Source: Deltaproteobacteria bacterium (GTDB lineage: Bacteria > Desulfobacterota > Desulfomonilia > UBA1062). Taken from it: DNA of 64,000 bases. Position 1 is the first letter of the stretch. The number at the start of each line of letters is the position of its first letter. The notes below the pieces were generated by a model. That model was not told where the DNA came from and did no database searches. It saw only the letters and a program-made list of their open reading frames with translations. The stretch spans positions 62,001-126,000 of the forward strand of contig JAKPDW010000084.1 of assembly GCA_029552245.1 (NCBI GenBank), given 5' to 3'. Below, in pieces: positions 35,054 to 43,734 of the stretch. Position numbers and translations under genes: made by a program.

Positions 35054-36585
35054 CTGAGCAGCCAAGAAGGGTGGACATCCAGGACCTCTTAGACGCGCTC
35101 GTGAGGAACTGGTACTGGGTGAGCCTGCCGCTCATCTTCTTCACGGTGCTGGGCGGGTGGGTATACGTCGTCCTCCCGAGGATGTACGAGGCGACGACCC
35201 TGATCCTCGTCCAGTCCCAGCAGATCCCCCAGTCCTACGTGGCGCCCACGGTGAGCCAGGACGTGACCGAGCGCGTACGCACACTCTCCCAGGAGGTGCT
35301 CTCCAGGTCCAACCTGGAGGCGATCATCAACGAGTTCAACCTGTTCGCGGACCAGAGGCGCGAGGGGACATCCATGGACATCCTCGTGGCCTCGCTCAGG
35401 AAGAGGATAAAGGTGGATACCAACGTGGGCCACAGGGAACAGACGAGCTCGTTCACCATCACCTTCCGCGGGGGCGACCCCAGGCAGGTGGCGGACGTCA
35501 CGAACAGGCTCGCGTCCTACTTCATCGAGAACAACCTCAAGCTCAGGGCCCGGCAGGCAGCGGAAACCACGCTTTTCTTGCAGAAACAGCTCGAGGAACT
35601 CAAGGCGCTCTTGGACCGCCAGGAGGCGCAGGTCCAGGAGTACAGGAACCGCTTCATCGGCGAGCTGCCTGACCAGCTCCAGAGCAACATCTCCACCATC
35701 AGCAGCCTCCAGATGCGCCTGGAGTCGCTGCAGACCTCCCTGACCGCCGCGATGAACCGGAAGCTCACCATCCAGGGCTGTCTCGCACAGGCCGAGTCCG
35801 GCTCGCCGGGTACGGCCTCGCAACGCGGACAGAGGCTCACGGAGCTGAAGAGCCAGCTCGAGGAGATGAAATCGAGGTACACGCCCGAGCACCCCGAGAT
35901 CAGGAGGATCGAGAACCAGATCGCCGAGCTCGAGAGGCACCCCGACGGCGCATCGACCTCGAGGGTGGACCCCAGGGTCGCGGACCTGAGGACCCAGCTC
36001 GCCAACGTGAACATGGAAGTGGACATGATCAGGCGCGATATCGAGAGGGTCAAGGCCCAGATCGAAGAATACCAGTCCCGCGTGGAGGGCACTCCCAAGA
36101 GGGAGCAGGAACTCGCCGCGCTCACCCGGGACTACAACATCACCCAGCAGAACTACCAGAGGCTTCTCGACAGGTACTACGAGGCGAAGAGGGCCGAGGA
36201 GATGGAGAAACGACAGCAGGGCGAGCAGTTCAGGATCGTGGATTACGCCCAGGTCCCCGAGGTGCCGGTCAGCCCCAACCCGCTCAGGATCGCCCTGGTC
36301 TTCCTCGCCCTCGGCATAGGAACCGGCGCCGGGATCATCCTCCTCATGGAGATGATCGATGCATCCGTCAAGAGCGTCAAGCAGCTCGAGGGGTGGTCGG
36401 GAGGCATCCCCTGCATCACCGTGGTGCCGCTCGCGCTCACGGAGGGCGACAAGCGAAGGCTTCGCGTCAAGAACCTCGCGTTCGTGGGTATCAATACGTC
36501 GGTGCTCGTCCTGGGCGTCGTGATCATCGTGATCTCCAAGGTCATGGGCCTCTCGGTGGACCTCCCGGTGAGGCTGCCGTTCTGA
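35050..36585 (+). CDS. Wzz-type polysaccharide chain-length determinant
   Basis: This 511-residue inner-membrane protein has an N-terminal membrane helix (about residues 22-45), a long periplasmic coiled-coil part (residues 170-330), and a C-terminal membrane helix after the Pro motif PVSPNPLRIALVF. It is in the PCP family that sets polymer length and contacts the BY-kinase. The start is TTG at 35050, overlapping the previous stop and preceded by GGAGG; the frame is open further upstream but without a suitable start. It ends 11 bases before the ATPase gene. A third hydrophobic segment near the C-terminus (about 485-505) suggests a cytoplasmic tail lacking its own kinase domain. Confidence 0.88.
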   Translation: MTEQPRRVDIQDLLDALVRNWYWVSLPLIFFTVLGGWVYVVLPRMYEATTLILVQSQQIPQSYVAPTVSQDVTERVRTLSQEVLSRSNLEAIINEFNLFADQRREGTSMDILVASLRKRIKVDTNVGHREQTSSFTITFRGGDPRQVADVTNRLASYFIENNLKLRARQAAETTLFLQKQLEELKALLDRQEAQVQEYRNRFIGELPDQLQSNISTISSLQMRLESLQTSLTAAMNRKLTIQGCLAQAESGSPGTASQRGQRLTELKSQLEEMKSRYTPEHPEIRRIENQIAELERHPDGASTSRVDPRVADLRTQLANVNMEVDMIRRDIERVKAQIEEYQSRVEGTPKREQELAALTRDYNITQQNYQRLLDRYYEAKRAEEMEKRQQGEQFRIVDYAQVPEVPVSPNPLRIALVFLALGIGTGAGIILLMEMIDASVKSVKQLEGWSGGIPCITVVPLALTEGDKRRLRVKNLAFVGINTSVLVLGVVIIVISKVMGLSVDLPVRLPF

Positions 36586-36596
36586 GGTGACGACCC

Positions 36597-38210
36597 ATGT
36601 ACCGGGAACACTTCGGCCTCAAGCTCAAGCCCTTCTCCATCACCCCCGACCCGAAGTTTCTCTACATGAGCCCGCAGCACAAGGAGGCCCTCGCGCACCT
36701 GCTCTACGGTTTGAAGGAGGGGAGCGGGTTCGTGGTCATCACCGGCGAGGTGGGGACTGGAAAGACGACCATCCTCAACGCCTTCCTCCTCAAGCTGCCG
36801 CCCCGCATACCCAAGGTGGTCATCAAGAACCCCCACATCAAGCCCGAGAACCTGTACTACCTCCTCGGGGAGGCGATCGGCATGCCCGAGGACAAGAGGT
36901 CGAGGGACTTCCTGGGCGAGTTCGAGGAGAGGCTCAAGGCCACCGGCGGGGCGGTGCTCATCTGCGACGAGGCCCAGGGGCTTTCCTTCGAGATGCTCGA
37001 GGAGATCAGGCTCCTGTCGAACCTCGAGACCGTGCACGAGAAACTCGTGCAGATCATGCTCCTGGGACAGCAGGAGCTCAACGACAAGCTGAACAGCCAC
37101 CAGCTCAGGCAGCTCAAGCAGCGCATCGGCGTCAAGTATAACATCCCCCCCCTGGATCTTGGCGAGACCCGCGACTACATCGACCACAGGCTCAGGGTGG
37201 CGGGTTACGAGCCGAAGGAAGACCCCCTCTTCACCCCCTCGGCGATCGGCGAGATCTACCGGTACACCAGGGGGTTCCCCCGCCTCATCAACATCGTGTG
37301 CGACAACGTGTTGCTCGCGGCCTACAGCGACGACCTGCACCAGGTGAGCGCATCGCTGGTGAAGAAGGTGGTCTCGGGCATAGAGAAGACGTACGCACGG
37401 CACGCATCGAAGGTGCCTGCCCACCACATCAGGAGGGAGACCGCGGTTCCCAGGTGGGCGACGGTCACCATGTCCATCCTGCTCGCTGTCACGCTCGCCA
37501 GCGGCATCGCCCTCTTCCTGGTGTCACCGCAGGGGAGGGCCCTGCTGGATGGGGCCGTGTCGTCGATACTGAGCGATGACAAGGTGAAGACCGGGGCACA
37601 CGGAAGCATGGGCGGGGCTGGCCGGCGGGTCACGGTAGCCACCCCAGGGCCGGGTGCCGGGATACAAGCCCCCGGAAACGAGACGGATGGGTCGATGCCC
37701 GCGGGGCTGGAGGCGTCGGATGCCCCGGGATATGGGGAGAGAACTGGGCCGGGTCCGACACCTGCGCCCCAAGCGTGGCGCACGGGTGGGGCCAGGAGCG
37801 TCGTCGTCGGCCCGGGGGACACGCTCGCCAAGATCGCAGCGCGTCACTACGGGAGGGTGGATGCGGGGATCCTGCGTCTCCTGGCCCAGGCGAACAGGGA
37901 CATCCGCGATATCAACCTCGTCTACGAGGGACAGAGAATCATCCTGCCGCCGGTCTCCTCGCAGGCCCGAGAGCTCTACACCGTGAGCGTGGCCGCATAC
38001 CGCCTGATCGACGAGGCCACCCCCGTGTTCCTCGACCTCGTGAAGAGGGGCTACCCGGCAACGATCTACGCCGTGAAAGACGCCGACGGCAAGGTGTGGT
38101 ACAGGGTCTCCATAGGCACGTTCACCTCGGTCGAGGAGGCGAACGGGTACGCAGGCAGGCTCAGGGCCGAGGGTTTCCGGTTCGCGAAGGTCATGGGCGT
38201 TCAAGGATGA
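36597..38210 (+). CDS. ExeA-like AAA+ ATPase with LysM and SPOR domains
   Basis: This 537-residue protein starts with an ExeA/GspA-like AAA+ domain (FGLKLKPFSITPDPKFLYM, then Walker A GEVGTGKTT and Walker B AVLICDEAQ), followed by one membrane helix (WATVTMSILLAVTLASGIAL, about residue 290), a Gly/Pro/Ala-rich spacer, a LysM domain (VVGPGDTLAKIAARHYG) and a SPOR domain (WYRVSIGTFTSVEEANGYA). Cytoplasmic ATPase plus periplasmic peptidoglycan-binding modules would let it connect ATP hydrolysis with the wall, as proposed for ExeA in secretion. In this locus it probably helps build or anchor the export machine. It is typical of PEP-CTERM-type loci. Confidence 0.9.
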   Translation: MYREHFGLKLKPFSITPDPKFLYMSPQHKEALAHLLYGLKEGSGFVVITGEVGTGKTTILNAFLLKLPPRIPKVVIKNPHIKPENLYYLLGEAIGMPEDKRSRDFLGEFEERLKATGGAVLICDEAQGLSFEMLEEIRLLSNLETVHEKLVQIMLLGQQELNDKLNSHQLRQLKQRIGVKYNIPPLDLGETRDYIDHRLRVAGYEPKEDPLFTPSAIGEIYRYTRGFPRLINIVCDNVLLAAYSDDLHQVSASLVKKVVSGIEKTYARHASKVPAHHIRRETAVPRWATVTMSILLAVTLASGIALFLVSPQGRALLDGAVSSILSDDKVKTGAHGSMGGAGRRVTVATPGPGAGIQAPGNETDGSMPAGLEASDAPGYGERTGPGPTPAPQAWRTGGARSVVVGPGDTLAKIAARHYGRVDAGILRLLAQANRDIRDINLVYEGQRIILPPVSSQARELYTVSVAAYRLIDEATPVFLDLVKRGYPATIYAVKDADGKVWYRVSIGTFTSVEEANGYAGRLRAEGFRFAKVMGVQG

Positions 38211-38214
38211 GGTC

Positions 38215-38982
38215 ATGCAGATTCTGAAGGCTTTCGAGAAACAAGAGCGGGAACAGGCGACCCAGGCGGGGGCCCTCGGGCCCCTGGACGACCACCTGTA
38301 CATGTACCACATGCCGTACTCGTACACGGCCGAGCAGATACGCAAGCTCCGCACGCACATCTTCCACCTGCCGGACGGAAGGCCGGCGCCGAGGGTGATC
38401 ATGGTGACGAGCGCGCTGCCCGGCGAAGGGAAGACGCTGATCGCATCGAATCTCGCGGTGGCCATAGCGAAGGGCGAAGACCAGAGGGTCCTGCTCGTGG
38501 ACTGCGACTTGAGGAAACCGTCGCTCAACGATGTATTCAAGTTCAGCCGGAGCAAGGGCGTCAGCGAGATCCTCCAGGGCAGGGCGGAGATCGCGGAGTG
38601 CATCATCTCCACCCCCATCGACAAGCTCGCCATCCTCCCAGCCGCCCGTGAGAACCCGGCGAACCCCTCGGAACTCCTCGAGTCCAAGAGGGCCGCGGCC
38701 CTCGTGAAGGACCTGGCGGCCCTCGGTGAGGATTGGTTCATCATCATCGACACCCCGCCCTTGTAGGCCACGGTCGACCCCAGGATCATCTCCACGGTCG
38801 TGGACGCCATCATCATGGTGGCGAGGTACCGGTACACGAGGGAGGCCGAGTTCAAGATGTCCTTCGAGGCGTTGCCCAAGGAGAAGGTTCTCGGAACGGT
38901 GCTCAACGCCGTGGACGAGTTGCCGGTGAAGAAGTACACGTACCGCAAGTACAAGTACTACAAGGACTACTACAACCGCTGA
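38215..38982 (+). pseudogene. BY-type tyrosine kinase with in-frame amber codon
   Basis: The frame encodes a CpsD/BY-kinase: Walker A ALPGEGKT (residues 67-74), Walker A' VLLVDCDLRKP and Walker B FIIIDTPP. Codon 184 at 38764-38766 is TAG immediately after DTPPL. The same frame continues for 72 sense codons (ATVDPRIISTVVDAIIMVARY and on) and ends in a Tyr-rich tail, YTYRKYKYYKDYYNR, as expected of these autokinases. Without the TAG the protein would be about 256 residues, the normal size. The break could be a true nonsense mutation, a sequencing error or readthrough. It follows the ExeA-like gene by four bases and completes the export cluster as its regulator. Confidence 0.85.
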
Positions 38983-39356
38983 GAAAGACCTGCCGTCACT
39001 CGCGATCGGCGCGTCACGACCCCTTCCCTGACCTCCCGGCGGGCATGGGCCGTCTCCTGAGGGCCGCATGCAAGCGGCCGGATGCACGGCCACCCACACG
39101 CAAGGCGTCTCCGGGCGGTTTCGGAAGGCCCGGCGGGAAGCCGAACACCGTCGTGGAGAAGCTCGGGCGATGGGGGAAAAAGCCGGAAGATCCGGAGACG
39201 ATCGCTACCCGGTGAGGCGGCGAGGACGGGACGGTCTCTTGTGCCTGGCGTTCGATCCCTGTCCCCGTCATTCATGAGGCGGGAAGAAGGCGACCTGGCG
39301 CCTTCGGGTTCGGCCTGTTTGTTGTCGTGCGTGCCTGCCTGTGGTATGTTCGAGCA
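38983..39356. other. Intergenic, no gene seen
   Basis: About 375 bases between the BY-kinase frame and comF. Open frames overlap on both strands but have no motif. A short palindromic stretch GGCCGCATGCAAGCGGCC is seen near 39060 with no T run. No promoter could be assigned with confidence. Confidence 0.4.
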
Positions 39357-40043
39357 ATGCTCTCCCGGATACTCCCGTACGTCTTCCCACCCAGGTGCGT
39401 CGTGTGCGGAAGAAGGGTGGACGGTCAGACGTGCGGGGTGGGTGCGTGCTGCACCTCTTCGGTGAGACCCTTGCCCGTACCCGCGTGCCGGGTATGCGGG
39501 AGGCCCCTCGGCATTGATGGTGTATGCATGGGGTGCGCGGAGGATCCCCCCCCGTTCGACAGGCTTCTCGTGGCGGCGTGCTACGAGGGGGATCTCAGGG
39601 ACATGATCCATGCATTCAAGTACAGGCGGTGCACCCACCTGAAGGGTTACCTGGGGTCCCTCCTCTACGAGGCCGTCAAAGACGAGCTGAAGGAGTGCGA
39701 CCTGGTGACCGCCGTACCGCTGCACTGGAGCAGGGTCCTTGCGAGGGGGTACAACCAGTCGATGCTCCTGGCACGCGAGGTGTCCAGGAGATCAGGGGTG
39801 AGGCTGGCACCCGGCGTGCTGAGGAGGACCCGGCCCACGAAAGCCCAGGTGGGTCTCAACCCTTCGGAGAGAAAGAAGAACCTCAAGGGGGTGTTCTCCG
39901 CCCGTGACGTGGAAGGGCTGTCGGTGTGCGTGGTGGATGACGTGGTCACCACGGCGAGCACGGCGTACGAGGTAGGCCTGGCCCTCAGGCGAGCGGGCGC
40001 CTCGCGGGTGATCTTCTCCGGGGTGGCGAGGAGCATGGCATGA
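39357..40043 (+). CDS. ComF family phosphoribosyltransferase-like protein
   Basis: This 228-residue protein has an N-terminal zinc-binding region (CVVCGRRVDGQTC, CRVCGRPLGIDGVCMGC) and a C-terminal phosphoribosyltransferase fold with the PRPP motif VCVVDDVVTTAST. LVTAVPLHWSRVLARGYNQS is typical of ComF. In transformable bacteria ComF helps DNA uptake; in others its function is unknown. A separate comEA lies 7 kb away. The ATG at 39357 is chosen because the protein's conserved part starts there. It overlaps the next gene by four bases, so the two are coupled. Confidence 0.9.
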   Translation: MLSRILPYVFPPRCVVCGRRVDGQTCGVGACCTSSVRPLPVPACRVCGRPLGIDGVCMGCAEDPPPFDRLLVAACYEGDLRDMIHAFKYRRCTHLKGYLGSLLYEAVKDELKECDLVTAVPLHWSRVLARGYNQSMLLAREVSRRSGVRLAPGVLRRTRPTKAQVGLNPSERKKNLKGVFSARDVEGLSVCVVDDVVTTASTAYEVGLALRRAGASRVIFSGVARSMA

Positions 40044-40951
40044 GCCCGGTCAGGCGCAGGCACAAGAAGTCGCCGAGGTACCTGGAAGACCTCACGTACT
40101 CGGTCGCAGAGGGTGGGATCGCGCCGGAGAACCCCTTCGTCGCGCAAGACCTGTTCCTCGGGAGGTACAACGAAAGCCAGGTGATGGAGAAGCTCGCCGG
40201 GGTGGGCATGATCGACCTGCTGAAGAGCCGGGGCTACAACGACCTCGTCGTCCAGATCTTCAGGCAGGACGGATTCACCTCGCGTTTCTACGTGAACTTC
40301 GGCTCACCCGGCTCATCCACGCGCCTCATCGAGCTCGTCGTGAGGGAAGGCGTGTTCAGGCCGACCGAGACCTTCATCCCCGGATACGATTTCTCTGACG
40401 GTCTTGCCATGCTGCTCATCGAGTGGATGGCCCTGCAGGACCCGAGGGCCTCCTTCAGCAGGGAGAGGCCGAGGTTGCCAGGGCAGCAGTACCCCGGGCT
40501 CGGGGGGCTCAAGAAGATGCAGGCGCTCCTGTATGAGCTCGGGAAGGAGACCGGCAAGGAGGCCATCGTCGACGTGCCCGAGTACTTCCACGCGGCAGCC
40601 ATCTATTCCAGGCTCTACACAGAGATATACGACCGCAAGTACGCGTTCTTTTCGCCCATCGACGCCGGCATCATGAACGCCATCCTGAGGGACGTGTGCG
40701 TCGAGCCGAGGGGGCTGGCGGATGTGTCGTTCGCCATAGCCTTCGACTGCCTCCTCGACGGGAAGACCTTGAAACCCGTGACCTGGAGATCCTCGGAACA
40801 GGTGTACCCCATATCGAACAGGCTTCAGCGCTACATCGACGACGAGCGCTACAAGCGCATCGTGCACAAGACCATGGAGGAGCGCTCGTTCGCCATGGAC
40901 TGGGAGCGCTACGACAAGATCAAGGAGAGGGGATTGCTCGATGCACTGTAG
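40040..40951 (+). CDS. Conserved-looking protein of unknown function
   Basis: This 303-residue, mostly hydrophilic, apparently cytoplasmic protein is not recognised. Visible features: a basic start (RRRHKKSPRY), a GFTSRFYVNFGSPGSSTRLI segment, a proline-glycine motif LPGQQYPGLGGLKKMQALLY, and an acidic/aromatic C-terminal half (FHAAAIYSRLYTEIYDRKYA). No signal peptide or membrane helix. It is tightly placed between comF (4-base overlap) and the DUF2520-RfaE2 fusion (11-base overlap), so it is probably co-translated with both. Function cannot be assigned; a role in the same pathway as its neighbours is possible. Confidence 0.75.
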   Translation: MSPVRRRHKKSPRYLEDLTYSVAEGGIAPENPFVAQDLFLGRYNESQVMEKLAGVGMIDLLKSRGYNDLVVQIFRQDGFTSRFYVNFGSPGSSTRLIELVVREGVFRPTETFIPGYDFSDGLAMLLIEWMALQDPRASFSRERPRLPGQQYPGLGGLKKMQALLYELGKETGKEAIVDVPEYFHAAAIYSRLYTEIYDRKYAFFSPIDAGIMNAILRDVCVEPRGLADVSFAIAFDCLLDGKTLKPVTWRSSEQVYPISNRLQRYIDDERYKRIVHKTMEERSFAMDWERYDKIKERGLLDAL

Positions 40952-42215
40952 GTTCGGCGTCATAGGCCTCGGCAGGGTAGGGGGTGCCATGCTCGAGCTC
41001 CTGCGTTCCTCCGGGCATGTCTGTGCCTGGGCCGTCTCATCGAGCAGCGACAGGAAAGACGTCGCCGTCCACCGCAGCCTCCCCCCCGGGCCGTCAGGTG
41101 TGGAGCTCGTGCTCCTTGCGGTTCCGGACAAGCGGATCGAGCCGGTTGCCGAAGAGATAGCCGGGAAGTGGTCCGGAGGGTGTTCGGGCGTCGTCTTCCT
41201 CCACTTCAGCGGCCTGCTCACCTCGTCCGTACTGCAGCCCCTGGCGTCTCTGGGGGCTCACACGGGGAGCCTCCACCCGCTCCAGTCCATCGTCGACGCC
41301 CAGGGTGCACGGCAGGCCCTCGCCGAGAGCGTGTTCACCTTCGAGGGTTCGCCGGTGGCCCGCAAGGCGGCGCAGTCGGTGGCCGACTCGCTGGGTGTCC
41401 GCATGGTGGATATCAGGCCCGAGGACAAGCTCCTCTACCACACCTCCGCGGTGATCGCCTCCAACTACCTCGTGGCGCTTTTGGACGAGGCCTCGGCGGT
41501 GGCGGGCAGGATCGGCCTCGACCGTGCCCACCTCATGGGGCTCGTGCGGGGGACCCTCGCGAACATCGAGCGCCTGGGCGGGGCCGCCTTGACGGGCCCC
41601 GTGTCCCGCGGCGACTGGGACACGGTGAGGATGCACGTGGATGCGCTCGAGAGATGCTTCCCCGACATCCTTCCCTCCTATCTCGCGCTCGGGTGGTACA
41701 CCTCCCGCATGGCGAGGAGGGGTTTCCCCCCCGAGATCGGGCAACGCCCTTGCCCCATAGGCATCGAGGACCTGGCCGGGCGGATCGACGCCATGAGGGA
41801 CAGGGGTATGAAGATCGTCTTTACCAACGGGTGTTTCGATATCCTGCACAAGGGGCACGTCTCCTACCTCGAGGGGGCGCGCCGCCTCGGCGACTGCCTC
41901 GTGGTGGGCCTCAACTCGGACGCCTCGGTCAGGAGGCTCAAGGGTCCCTCGATGCCCGTAAACCCCGTCGACGCCAGGTGCCGAGTGCTGGGTGCCCTGG
42001 CATGCGTTGATTACGTCGTCGTGTTCGAGGAGGACACGCCCTACGAGCTCATCAGCCGGATAAGGCCGGACGTCCTCGTCAAGGGAGGCGACTGGTCGGG
42101 CAGGGATATCGTGGGCTCGGACGTGGTCCAGTCGTACGGGGGCCGGGTCGTCACCCTGGCCTTCGAGGAGGGGTACTCGACCTCTTGGATCATCGAGCGG
42201 ATCAGGAAGGATTGA
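40941..42215 (+). CDS. DUF2520-type Rossmann oxidoreductase fused to RfaE2-type nucleotidyltransferase
   Basis: Residues 1 to about 270 form a Rossmann-type NADP oxidoreductase with DUF2520, beginning CRFGVIGLGRVGGAML and containing the GSLHPLQSIVD block. From about residue 285 a cytidylyltransferase-like domain begins (MKIVFTNGCFDILHKGHVSY) with the HxGH signature, VGLNSDASVRRLKGP and VLVKGGDW, as in RfaE2/HldE C-terminal domains that transfer AMP to heptose-1-phosphate. The gene has one continuous frame of 424 residues, so it is a true fusion and not two overlapping genes. Each half is usually separate. The first half is often found beside pantothenate genes, the second in LPS heptose synthesis. 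Confidence 0.88.
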   Translation: MHCRFGVIGLGRVGGAMLELLRSSGHVCAWAVSSSSDRKDVAVHRSLPPGPSGVELVLLAVPDKRIEPVAEEIAGKWSGGCSGVVFLHFSGLLTSSVLQPLASLGAHTGSLHPLQSIVDAQGARQALAESVFTFEGSPVARKAAQSVADSLGVRMVDIRPEDKLLYHTSAVIASNYLVALLDEASAVAGRIGLDRAHLMGLVRGTLANIERLGGAALTGPVSRGDWDTVRMHVDALERCFPDILPSYLALGWYTSRMARRGFPPEIGQRPCPIGIEDLAGRIDAMRDRGMKIVFTNGCFDILHKGHVSYLEGARRLGDCLVVGLNSDASVRRLKGPSMPVNPVDARCRVLGALACVDYVVVFEEDTPYELISRIRPDVLVKGGDWSGRDIVGSDVVQSYGGRVVTLAFEEGYSTSWIIERIRKD

Positions 42216-42323
42216 GCCTCGCCTCCGGGTGCGTCCGCCTCGAGGGGGCATCGTTCACCCAAGGCGGCGCGAGGGGATCCGGGGGGCGAGACGGGCGCCG
42301 GCCCTCGTGCGCCCCCAAGGCGA

Positions 42324-43388
42324 TCAGAGCCCGAAGTCGAGGCTGACGGTGTAGCGTCTGTCCGAACGCTGTCCCGCGTACGCGCCGAGTTCCTCTGCAT
42401 AGGTGAGGGCGTCGATGCGCACGACCCATGCATCGATCGTTGCCCCGCAGGTGAAGTAGCCCTGGTGGAACCCGGCCCGCACACTGGCGATGGCCGGGAA
42501 CTTCCACTCGGCGCCCACCCTGATCCTCTTTGCGAGATCGTCGTCTCCCGAGTACTGGGAGAACAGGTCCACGTAGTCCGCGCCGAGGGTCATCTTCCCG
42601 ATGCCGAGGTCCATCACGTAGGCCAGGCCGAGGTCCACGTGGCTCTTCATGTCCTCGGCATCCCCCAGCTTGGACCCGACGAGGTTGCTCGCCGACACAC
42701 CCGCCCTCAGCCCCGGGAGCAGGACGTTATCGAGCTTGTAGATCATCCCCAGGTCCACGAGGATCCCGCTGCCGTCCTTCAGGTCGTCCCGTATGGTCTC
42801 GTCGAAATCCTCCGACGCGATGTCCACGGCCGAATACTCCTCCATGATGCTCTGCCGCCTTATGAACTTGGCGCTCGCGCCCAGGAGGAGCGTCTCGTCC
42901 AGCAGGGGGTGGGCGTAGCCGGCGCCGATACCCAGGTCGTTCACGCCGTGGATGACGGCCTTGGGGTATTGCCTGTCATGGATCTCCGTGTCCGCGCGCA
43001 CGGTGCCGAGCACGCCGAAGGCGAAGCGGGGCATCGAGTAATGGGGGAAGAGGTTGACGGCGAGGCGGGCCCGGTCCCCCATGTGTGACCGGAGGAACTC
43101 GGCCACTTCCTGCTCGCTGTCCGAGTCCACGTCCATGGCGTCTCCGTAGAGGTCGAGGGTGTTCTCGGAGATCTCGAACTCGAGGGGGAAGAAGGACACG
43201 GAGACCTTCTCGATGGATGCCAGCCCCGCGGGGTTGTAGAACAGCGCGTTCGCGTCGTCGGAGACCGCGGTGAACGCACCGCCCATGCCCAGGGGGCGCA
43301 TGCCCCGGTACACGTACGGGTACTCGGCGGCCCCCACGGCCCCTGCCATCATGACCATGCACGCAAGCACAAAGAGACTGGTCTTCAT
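42324..43388 (-). CDS. Outer-membrane beta-barrel protein (FadL/PorV-like)
   Basis: This 354-residue exported protein starts with a signal peptide (MKTSLFVLACMVMMAGAVGA) and a mature N-terminus with the motif RPLGMGGAFTAVSDDANALF, then YNPAGLASIEK, common in PorV/PorQ and FadL-like barrels. Beta-rich sequence continues to the C-terminus, which ends FGL. It may be a long-chain substrate channel or an outer-membrane scaffold. ATG 43388 follows GAGGGAG; longer open frame upstream runs through the repeat region. It has no operon neighbour except the lipoprotein gene 350 bases upstream on the same strand. Confidence 0.82.
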   Translation of the reverse strand: MKTSLFVLACMVMMAGAVGAAEYPYVYRGMRPLGMGGAFTAVSDDANALFYNPAGLASIEKVSVSFFPLEFEISENTLDLYGDAMDVDSDSEQEVAEFLRSHMGDRARLAVNLFPHYSMPRFAFGVLGTVRADTEIHDRQYPKAVIHGVNDLGIGAGYAHPLLDETLLLGASAKFIRRQSIMEEYSAVDIASEDFDETIRDDLKDGSGILVDLGMIYKLDNVLLPGLRAGVSASNLVGSKLGDAEDMKSHVDLGLAYVMDLGIGKMTLGADYVDLFSQYSGDDDLAKRIRVGAEWKFPAIASVRAGFHQGYFTCGATIDAWVVRIDALTYAEELGAYAGQRSDRRYTVSLDFGL

Positions 43389-43473
43389 ACACGCTCCCTC
43401 GAAGAAAGATCGATCACCGCCTGCAGCCTCCCCCCCCAAAGATCGAGAGAGCCGTCTGCAGCACCCCTGCAAG

Positions 43474-43581
43474 GCCCGTGTCCCGACGGGCTTTCGTGGT
43501 TTTTTCCCGCGCCAGCACCCGGGGTACCACCCGGAAAGTGCCGCCCGAGCCCGTGTCCCGACGGGCTGCCGTGGTTTTTTC
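43474..43581 (+). repeat. Pair of terminator-like hairpin repeats, period 75
   Basis: Two 33-base copies at 43474-43506 and 43549-43581 differ at two positions. Each has the 6-bp stem GCCCGT-GTCCCG-ACGGGC followed by TTTCGTGG (or TGCCGTGG) and a run of six T. The T run is on the plus strand, so they would stop plus-strand transcription, but no plus-strand gene ends here. The neighbouring genes are on the minus strand. They may be terminators of antisense transcription, remnants of a mobile repeat, or repeats of a lost array. Confidence 0.6.
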
Positions 43582-43734
43582 TCCCCTGTCCGTTCATCCA
43601 CCCCACGAGGGGGTCGAGGTTCGCACCCGGCAACGGCACGGGCCATGCTACGATCTCGGGGCCTCCACGGGTGATCTCCAGGGACGTACCCATGCGCACG
43701 AGGGTATCCTGCATGGTCGTATGTCCATGCGAAT

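Noticed and set aside
38764-38766. TAG as pyrrolysine in the BY-kinase
   Set aside because: The codon lies in a P-loop kinase, not a methylamine methyltransferase; no pyl genes are visible, and TAG serves as a normal stop for ffh, porG, porA and others here. Kept only as a possibility to be checked.
39230-39275. tRNA gene suggested by a GTTCGATCC-like stretch
   Set aside because: No cloverleaf arms can be built around it and no acceptor stem matches.
43474-43581. CRISPR array with 33-base repeats
   Set aside because: Only two copies, with a stem directly followed by T runs, which fits terminators better than CRISPR repeats.
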